DNA from: Acanthaster planci
Lineage: Eukaryota; Echinodermata; Asteroidea; Valvatida; Acanthasteridae
Assembly: GCF_001949145.1 (NCBI RefSeq)
Contig: NW_019091570.1
Span: forward strand, 99,452-163,451
DNA length: 64,000 nucleotides
Reading direction: 5' to 3'
Position numbers and translations under genes: made by a program. Shown here in pieces: positions 58,709 to 64,000 of the stretch. Numbering within the stretch: position 1 is the stretch's first letter; each line of letters opens with the position of its first letter. A model generated the notes under the pieces. That model did no database searches and was not told the origin of the DNA. It saw nothing but the letters and a program-made list of their open reading frames with translations.

Positions 58709-58939
58709 CTTTGGCTGTTGACGCAGAAGTACAACTATGTCTTAAAAGACTTCAGAGAGAACACGGCTTGGGTCGCGATGTTTCATTGTAAGGATCGAAA
58801 CAGTTTTGATCAGTGTTTGGACGAAAACGACGTGGTGCCCGATTGTGAAAGGGAATCGATTGAAAAGCACTTGCGAGATGTGAAGTTCAGTAAGCTGGTG
58901 TTAATGACTGAGCCGCCTGTATCTTATTCTTTGCTGTGA
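58709..58939 (+). CDS. small ORF at the left edge of a compact ORF cluster
   Basis: Open from 58709 to a stop at 58937-58939 (about 75 residues); no ATG near the start, so the 5' part may be lost. The text includes YVLKDFRENTAWVAMFHCKD and HLRDVKFSKLVLMTEPPVSY, with two acidic Cys-containing stretches. I do not recognise it. It precedes the zinc-rich ORF by 44 bases on the same strand, which places it with the cluster. Confidence 0.4.
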   Translation, partial: LWLLTQKYNYVLKDFRENTAWVAMFHCKDRNSFDQCLDENDVVPDCERESIEKHLRDVKFSKLVLMTEPPVSYSLL

Positions 58940-58983
58940 ATAAAAATGAGAAACAATTTTAGGTACATATATAATAAATAAAG

Positions 58984-59205
58984 ATGGAAAATAAAATTTG
59001 CAAAATATGTAAGAAATCAAAAGATCTTTCTAATTTTCGAATTAAATCAACTGGCGACATAAATCTGGGCTGCAACCAATGTATCGGCAAAAAGAGAGCG
59101 TACTTAGATAAGAATAATTGCTCCCACGGCAGACAAAGATCCAAATGCGTCGAATGCGAAGGCGTTGGAATTTGTAAGCATAAGAGACGAAGAGAGACTC
59201 TGTAG
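58984..59205 (+). CDS. Cys/His-rich zinc-binding protein (virus-like HNH family, N-terminal part)
   Basis: ATG start; 73 residues. Two zinc-ribbon-like Cys pairs come first (CKICKKSKDLSNF with C6 and C9, then CNQC around residue 35). They are followed by the repeat style C-S-H-G-R-Q-R-S-K-C-x-x-C-E-G-V-G-I-C-K-H-K-R-R-R. Such HGR...C..C.G..IC.H.R repeats are known to me from proteins of large DNA viruses and virus-like elements, where they precede an HNH-type nuclease. The next frames (59253-59471) supply a matching C-terminus, so the gene is probably interrupted by frameshifts after residue 70. Confidence 0.6.
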   Translation: MENKICKICKKSKDLSNFRIKSTGDINLGCNQCIGKKRAYLDKNNCSHGRQRSKCVECEGVGICKHKRRRETL

Positions 59206-59252
59206 TGATACCATAGAAGTAACAATTACTAAATGGATCTATCATTGCTGCT

Positions 59253-59471
59253 ATGAAGACAAAAATACAATACTTGAATAGATTTGATCCCAACCATTTT
59301 ATAGAGACCGATTTTTGCCGTGGTTTAATTGAAGATTACGAATATTGTTATTACGACGACTGCAAAGTTGAAATGCAGCTTCTGACTTATGTACCATCAA
59401 ACGGTTAGACAACTCTATAGATCAAATCAAATTGCGTCCTCTGTTGGTGGAGTTGCAATAACAAGAAATAA
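59253..59471 (+). pseudogene. HNH-like C-terminal part of the zinc-rich protein, broken
   Basis: The ORF 59253-59408 (51 residues) reads YLNRFDPNHFIETDFCRGLI then EDYEYCYYDDCKVEMQL. The C-x-x-x-x-C pair fits the first half of an HNH treble-clef zinc site. After its stop, the frame from 59421 has IKSNCVLCWWSCNNKK to a stop at 59469-59471, the second Cys pair and the N-N-K-K end of the same fold. Loss of the middle His segment and frame breaks suggest decay. The function, if alive, would be DNA nicking or cleavage. Confidence 0.55.
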
Positions 59472-59605
59472 TCTAACAAACTTAAACCAACTGATGAGCT
59501 AGAATAAATTACCGTTTGCTATAGATTTGTTTAAATTTGGCGTAACTGGGCTGTTATGGTCTGGTTGCACCAATTTTTATATTTTACTTTAGGTAATTTA
59601 AAGAT

Positions 59606-59830
59606 ATGTTACAATACATTCAAATAGTTATCGAGTTAGTTATTGCAGTTAATTTGACGTATTACACCTACGAGTACTTACGCGTCAAGCAAACATTTAA
59701 CAAGTTTAAAACGTATTTATTAGAATGGACGATATTAAAAGCTTCCTCGGCGCTTCAAAAGTTAAATCAGAAACCACACAAACCACAGAACCTAGACCAA
59801 ACATCAAAGACAGACTCTGTTCAGTTGTAG
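59606..59830 (+). CDS. small membrane protein, N-terminal TM segment
   Basis: ATG start; 74 residues. Residues 4-24 (YIQIVIELVIAVNLTYYTYE) form one probable transmembrane helix, followed by a basic stretch (KQTFNKFKTY). The last third overlaps the next ORF by over 100 bases in another frame and changes composition, so the original stop was probably earlier. It is unrecognised. Small single-pass proteins are usual in virus-like gene clusters. Confidence 0.5.
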   Translation: MLQYIQIVIELVIAVNLTYYTYEYLRVKQTFNKFKTYLLEWTILKASSALQKLNQKPHKPQNLDQTSKTDSVQL

Positions 59831-59949
59831 CATCGGGTGAGTCCAAAAAATACCTTGGTAAAGAATGCAGCCTCAATATCTTTATATTGAGGCAGAACAA
59901 GAAAAGCTGTTTAGTCTTCACGAGGTGTGCTTTGGCAAAGAGATCGTAA
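59725..59949 (+). CDS. acidic/polar small ORF, frameshifted against the next
   Basis: ATG start MDDIKSFLGASKVKSET, then PRPNIKDRLCSVVASGESKK. The text after about residue 45 (YLGKECSLNI) continues better in the frame of the next ORF (MQPQYLYIEAEQEKLFSLHE), so the two appear to be one protein split by a one-base shift near 59870. The joined family is familiar to me as an uncharacterised helical protein in invertebrate genomes, function unknown. Confidence 0.5.
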   Translation: MDDIKSFLGASKVKSETTQTTEPRPNIKDRLCSVVASGESKKYLGKECSLNIFILRQNKKSCLVFTRCALAKRS

Positions 59950-60305
59950 GAATTTTAGGAAATTCGATTTTGAGCTTGTACGCGCGAATTTTAGGCATTG
60001 CTACCCCAATCGAATTCCTGGGCTTCAAAGCGGACTTGAAAGCAGAAGAAGATTTAACAAAAGATTTAAACGACGATCCTATCATTAGTCAAACGCTTGG
60101 GCATTTTCTCAGCGAGCTATGCTACAAATATGGCGTGTACCTATCACCTTTAGCAACGTTAATTACAACGAAACATCTCACCATCAATAAAAATCAGTTT
60201 ATTTTAAAAGAAGATGTCAACAGAAGTATTACAAACACCGACTCCTGCCAACAGTCCGGCCAAGAGTCCAGTCAAAACACAGATGAAAACGGTCACCAAG
60301 AGTAA
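59865..60305 (+). CDS. helical protein of unknown function (cluster ORF)
   Basis: Open for 146 residues. The core has helices such as VRILGNSILSLYARILGI and a well-formed stretch DDPIISQTLGHFLSELCYKY then GVYLSPLATLITTKHLTI. No known fold is assigned. The C-terminal 30 residues overlap the next small ORF (60214) and are Gln/Ser/Asn-rich, so its real end may be earlier. It is the longest ORF in the cluster and likely the continuation of the one before. Confidence 0.55.
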   Translation: MQPQYLYIEAEQEKLFSLHEVCFGKEIVRILGNSILSLYARILGIATPIEFLGFKADLKAEEDLTKDLNDDPIISQTLGHFLSELCYKYGVYLSPLATLITTKHLTINKNQFILKEDVNRSITNTDSCQQSGQESSQNTDENGHQE

Positions 60306-60345
60306 AAATCATAAGCGAGTCGAACAAGGTAAACGCTTGGCATAA
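60214..60345 (+). CDS. small basic protein of KRVEQGKRLA type
   Basis: ATG start; 43 residues: MSTEVLQTPTPANSPAKSP then a Lys/Thr-rich part ending KNHKRVEQGKRLA. After the stop the reading continues as HNKKMKQQLTKMKIAESEP, so the stop is probably a mutation. A membrane segment lies about 110 bases on (60446-60543). Small proteins combining this basic motif with one TM helix are something I associate with unclassified virus-like loci of marine invertebrates, from memory only. Confidence 0.45.
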   Translation: MSTEVLQTPTPANSPAKSPVKTQMKTVTKSKNHKRVEQGKRLA

Positions 60346-60445
60346 CATAACAAGAAGATGAAACAACAGCTCACCAAAATGAAAATCGCAGAGTCTGAAC
60401 CCTAGGTAAAGTCGGAAAGTAAGTTAAACCGAAAACAGGAATTTA

Positions 60446-60544
60446 ATTTTAGGTGGTTTGGTAGTCGAAGGAATCGCTTTATTTTTGTTTTTGAAAAAGA
60501 AGCCTACTGTTCAAAAGTACAAGCGGTTCAATCGACAGCTTTAA
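60446..60544 (+). pseudogene. transmembrane-segment reading frame (end of the basic protein?)
   Basis: The frame reads ILGGLVVEGIALFLFLKKKP, then TVQKYKRFNRQL and a stop at 60542-60544. A 17-residue hydrophobic helix followed by KKK is a clear membrane anchor with a basic stop-transfer. No ATG opens it, so it is taken as the displaced C-terminus of the ORF at 60214, or a separate peptide that lost its start. Confidence 0.45.
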
Positions 60545-60589
60545 ACCAAGAAATGCTAGACATGGAGTAGTTTTTAAAAACGGTTAATA

Positions 60590-60883
60590 ATGAGAATGAG
60601 TAACGCAAACATCAACATAAACGGGATCGCCAATACGATCTACCACGGCGCAGTAGTTTCAGCAATTTCCATGGGGTATGCCATGCTTATTAATCGACTA
60701 CTAAAAATTGAACCAGCTGATCTAAAAAGTATCGGTAGAAGACTTGGCCAAAATGACCGTGCTGTCCTCGGACGCATTGGCTACTCAGGGTTGGCTCGTG
60801 GCGCAAGGTGTCTTACCAGCAAGTTTGCCCACCGGTTAAAAAGTAAGTTTAAAAATCAAAGTTTAAAAACCAGTTTGTTATAA
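60590..60883 (+). CDS. membrane-associated small protein
   Basis: ATG start (a second ATG two codons on); 97 residues. The Asn/Ile-rich N-terminus is followed by an amphipathic or membrane helix (GAVVSAISMGYAMLINRLLK) and PADLKSIGRRLGQNDRAVLG; the C-terminus is basic (KFAHRLKSKFKNQSLKTSLL). It ends 7 bases before the next ATG, typical of tightly packed viral genes. It is unrecognised beyond general likeness to small capsid-associated or membrane-lytic peptides, which is inference. Confidence 0.55.
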   Translation: MRMSNANININGIANTIYHGAVVSAISMGYAMLINRLLKIEPADLKSIGRRLGQNDRAVLGRIGYSGLARGARCLTSKFAHRLKSKFKNQSLKTSLL

Positions 60884-60889
60884 AGTAAG

Positions 60890-61258
60890 ATGGCAGAAGG
60901 AAGATTTGACCCGGACGAGATATCCCTTGACAAAATAACAAAAGAACAAGATAAAGTCGAAGAAGACTTAGACACGGATAATGCCTTTGCACAAGATAAA
61001 ACATTGGACACAACGCGACAAGAAACGTCATTTGTAGAAGGCCAAAGACCAAACATATCAGAGTTGAGAACGATGTTAACCAAAGATAAAATGAATGATT
61101 TTTACAAGACGATTAAAAAAGAAACCGGGTACGAACCAACGGTTAGGGATCCAAAGAGAATTAGTCGCTTTAGATCGGTATCTACAAACGGTCAAAGGAG
61201 AGCTTGCGCTAAACTAAGGCAAATTGGACGAATTAGACGCAAAGATTCAAGAATGTAA
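60890..61258 (+). CDS. acidic-then-basic protein, last ORF of cluster
   Basis: ATG start; 122 residues. The N-terminal half is acidic and helical (MAEGRFDPDEISLDKITKEQ, then repeated D/E/T). The middle has LRTMLTKDKMNDFYKTIKKE then TGYEPTVRDPKRISRF, a motif order I associate with virion-type proteins in virus-like loci, unverified. The C-terminus is Arg-rich (RRACAKLRQIGRIRRKDSRM), perhaps after a frameshift, since the style changes near residue 98. No further cluster ORF is seen after 61258. Confidence 0.5.
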   Translation: MAEGRFDPDEISLDKITKEQDKVEEDLDTDNAFAQDKTLDTTRQETSFVEGQRPNISELRTMLTKDKMNDFYKTIKKETGYEPTVRDPKRISRFRSVSTNGQRRACAKLRQIGRIRRKDSRM

Positions 61259-62120
61259 CCTCTGCGCTACAGATCGTCGAAACTTGAAATGCTCAGCAAT
61301 GACACCCACCAATGTCAAAATGATGTAAAATAAAACCAGTGTTACTTTAATGACTGACAGTAGCAACTCAAATGAAGTTTCAATCCTGTGAGACAATTTG
61401 GGTGGGTAACTTAAGGCAGTTCCATGGCAAGGAAAATTCTGGTATGGCGAATTATGGCTTGGCAAAATATAGAAGTGACTGGCGGTGGTGAGGTGGTTTA
61501 CAACAGAGGTGGTGACGCTAAGCTGGTGTTGCAACTTTGTGGTGTGGTAGCTAGAACTTGGTAACTTGAACTTGGTGGTTGTGGTTCAACTATAATTTAA
61601 ATACAAAACAAAAATTACTAAATAATATGTCAAATTATAAACATGTTAGTCTTTGCCTATAACATTTACAGCACAATTACATGTATTGTTTCTATTAAAA
61701 CCCTAAATACACATGTACCTTGCTGGGAAGTGTCTTAGAATATAACAAAATAACAAACTTCTCCAAAACAGGGCGGTATGCAAGACCTACATATGCTTCA
61801 CGCAGAGCGCCCCCGTTTGTTAGGGAGGCGAAGATCCTAACCACATGGAAAATATTTATGACAAAACTCTTCATTTATGGCCTTTATCGGTTACAAACTT
61901 AATACAAAATTATCCATATTGAATCCGAAACTAAAGATCATTACTCACTTTGCTGAGGTGTCAAAATAGACACAAAAATAATGGCAAAATTATGGCGATT
62001 TGTCCAGGAAATTCTCTGTTCAGCGTGTCATAAATGGCGGTATGGACAGGATATAAGCGCTAAAGCAAGGCCCTCATTGGACAAAAATAACAATACATGA
62101 GTCTCTACACACGCCGAACC
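61259..62120. other. spacer including possible BEL LTR
   Basis: No gene is recognised. The part right of about 61700 may be the 3' LTR of the BEL element read on the minus strand: a C7 tract at 62120-62126 (G-rich polypurine tract on the minus strand) precedes a GTGTAGAGACTCATG start, and a TATATCC TATA-like box lies inside. No second LTR is available for comparison. Confidence 0.35.
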
Positions 62121-62272
62121 CCCCCAAGAAAAAACACAAACGATGAAGAAGATATTCCGGACGCATTATACCGGTCCCTAATGACCGTACTGGGAATTAC
62201 AAAACAAAGAAAGCAACAGATTATCTGGGTGATTTTGGTTGACAATGCCCTGAAGAGTCCCTTGAACTCTAC

Positions 62273-64000
62273 TCAGTAGGTAAAACCCTTTAGTCCCATT
62301 TCTTCTCCCTCGAGAAGACAAAGCTTGTCGGTTGGTCGGTTGCACACTCCAGCCTGCGTCTTCACTTGAACTGTCCTGGCTTGACCATCGTTTCCTGGGT
62401 AGGTATCCAAAACTAGCCCATGCGGCCAATGGTTGCGGGGTGTGTTGTCATACTTCACCAAGACCAGATCGCCAGTGCGGATGTTGCGCTGCGGGTTTAT
62501 CCCTTTTGGGCGCTCGTGCAGGGAGGGCAGGTATTCACTTAGTCACCTTCGTCAGGATAGGTCAGCCAGATACTGAACTTGGCGCCACCTCCGCATGTAG
62601 GTTTCTTGTTTCACGAAGTTCCCGGAGGGCAGCGTTGGACCCGAACGGAGCTGTTGCTCCAACAGGTGGTTTGGAGTAAGTGGCATTGGATCACGTGGAT
62701 CATCTGACAGCTTTGTTATTGGCCTGCCATTAACGATACCCTCAACAATGCACATCAATGTCTGGAGACCTTCACCACCCAGTCTCTGCTGATGAAGCAA
62801 GCTGTTAAGAACTGCACGAACAGTCCGAATTTATCGCTCCCATACCCCTCCGAAGTGACTTGCGGCCGGGGGGGTTGAAGATCCACTGAATCTCCCTTTG
62901 GCAATAGGAACTTGTCGATCTTGTCACGGTTCCACTCCTGGATAGCATGACATAGCTCATGCATTCCTCCAACCAAGTTGGTTCCATTGTCTGACCTGAT
63001 CTCGACCGGCTTACCCCAGCGGCTAATGAAACGCAGGAGGGCATTCAAGAACGAATCTGTCTCCAGTGAGTGACATACTTCAAGATGAATGGCCCTCGTC
63101 ACAAGACAAGTAAAGAAACAGTCGTATCTTTTCAATTCGCTCATGGCACGCTTCACCATGAATGGCCCAAAAAAAAAAATCCACTCCAACCATGCTGAAG
63201 GGCGGGAGGCCTGGTGTCAGCCGGTCCTTTGGCAGGTCTGCCATACACTGTGTTATGGTAGGTGCCTTCTTCTTACGGCATGGAATACATTTGTGAATGA
63301 TGCTCTTGACAGCAGTGCGTCCTCTGACAATCCAGAACCTTTGGTGAATCTCAGCTAGGGTACGTTCAGTCCCAGAATGGCCCGTTAAACCATGGTAGTG
63401 CCTCACAATCAGAGTTGTCACTGGATGTCTTGTTGGCAGCATCCAGGGGTGTTTGGTGTCATCAGGCAAAGCTGCAAGTTGCAAGCAAGTTGTCAAGGCG
63501 TCCCCCAACTGGAAGTATACCATCACTGGATTTGGTCGGTGAGAGCTTACGGTAGCCGTCAGACTTCAAGAGAGTGTCACTGAATCTAGTCTTCTAGGCA
63601 TGCATGACGACTTCTTTCTCTGCAACTAGCATCTCACGGAATGTCAAGGTCTTTGGAAATACGATGCTTACTGGGGTCTTCTGGACCCTGGCATGGAGGA
63701 TTGCCTTAACACGTAGAATCCAGGCAACTGCTCTCTTCACTCTTGGCCAGGAGGAATAATGATCCAGCAAGGTGTCCACCACGTCCTTGCTCTCGCCACT
63801 GACCTCTACCTTGCAAACGTGAGTAGTAGGCCTCAGCTCCATTTCCTCAGGCAGCACCATCTTGGCAAAATCAGGCTGAGTGGGCCAAGTATCTTCCGAC
63901 TGCAACAAAAAAAGTGGCCCGAGAAGCCAACACTTGCTGTGAACCAGCTGCTGTGCCGTAAGGCCTCGAGATACATCATATCCCGGGTTGGAGTCACTGT
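62273..64000 (-). mobile_element. BEL/Pao retrotransposon, 3' part of pol (integrase)
   Basis: The element runs on the minus strand and continues past the right end of the window. Order from 5' to 3': pol linker (63908-63594, RVKRAVAWILRVKAI), integrase zinc domain (63526-63250), catalytic core, and the BEL-specific C-terminus with GEGLQTLMCIVEGIVNGRPI, KLSDDPRDPMPLTPNHLL and the final LVKYDNTPRNHWPHGLV, ending at 62273. RT/RNase H would be outside. Frames break mostly at homopolymer runs. Clade BEL/Pao is secure from the EAIVNGRPIT-like and LTPNHLL motifs. Confidence 0.9.
62755..63526 (-). pseudogene. BEL/Pao integrase, frameshifted at homopolymers
   Basis: Integrase inserts the element's cDNA. 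The zinc site is H-x3-H...C-x2-C in HYHGLTGHSGTERTLAEIHQ and HKCIPCRK. The first catalytic Asp is in MVGVDFF; the second in EIRSDNGTNLVGG; the Glu in a GVWER block near plus 62837. Frame 63526-63080 changes to frame 63189-62755 at an A11 run (63169-63179, T11 on the coding strand). A second change lies at a G7 run (62868-62874). Just after GVWER a TAA replaces the expected sense codon. All three acidic residues are thus present, though not in one frame. Confidence 0.85.

Noticed and set aside
1-64000. CRISPR arrays, bacterial operons or rRNA genes
   Set aside because: Splice sites, retrotransposons and gene density show eukaryotic nuclear DNA; no spaced identical repeats or rRNA segments were seen.

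Overview
This window looks like nuclear DNA of a marine invertebrate, probably a deuterostome such as an echinoderm, hemichordate or cephalochordate; I cannot decide among them. The evidence is phase-compatible GT-AG exons separated by large introns, AT-rich spacers with ACATGT-type repeats, and a dense, mixed set of old retrotransposons (DIRS, Penelope-like, Ty3/gypsy, BEL, LINE) and DNA transposons (mariner, hAT, pogo-type MITE). There is one 25-N assembly gap at 30003-30027.

The backbone is one host gene on the + strand. An exon at 11118-11328 carries a CCHC zinc knuckle typical of the C-terminus of terminal uridylyltransferases TUT4/TUT7. Exons at 34506-34735, 36911-37519, 44201-44748, 45832-46203 and 53896-53932 join in matching phase and encode a Gln/Ser-rich low-complexity tail. 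The catalytic part of the enzyme would lie upstream of the window. The introns, up to 23 kb long, hold most of the mobile DNA.

Region by region: 0.5-1.3 kb DIRS fragment; 2.26-4.74 kb Penelope-like element (PLE) with GIY-YIG domain and a hammerhead-like motif; 5.4 kb hAT fragment; 6.7-9.3 kb DIRS fused to a LINE; 9.7-10.6 kb mariner; 13.9-17.4 kb a repeat family flanking a gypsy gag-protease fused to a PLE reverse transcriptase (RT); 17.4-19.6 kb 5' part of a DIRS element; 25.8-27.2 kb DIRS gag/RT; 27.87-33.95 kb a structurally complete but decayed DIRS element with inverted terminal repeats and the internal complementary region; 40.1-40.7 kb LTR and primer-binding site; 45.4 kb hairpin MITE; 47.7-50.3 kb DIRS RT split by a pogo-like MITE; 56 kb PLE RT fragment; 62.3-64 kb BEL/Pao integrase running off the right end.

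The least explained part is 58.7-61.3 kb. It is a compact run of small same-strand ORFs, most starting at ATG, with very short spacers: a Cys/His-rich protein leading into an HNH-like Cys cluster, several membrane peptides, an acidic helical protein and others. The layout resembles a decayed piece of a DNA virus or Polinton/adintovirus-like element and is unlike the surrounding introns. No hallmark gene (polymerase, capsid, packaging ATPase, integrase) is visible, so its class is open.
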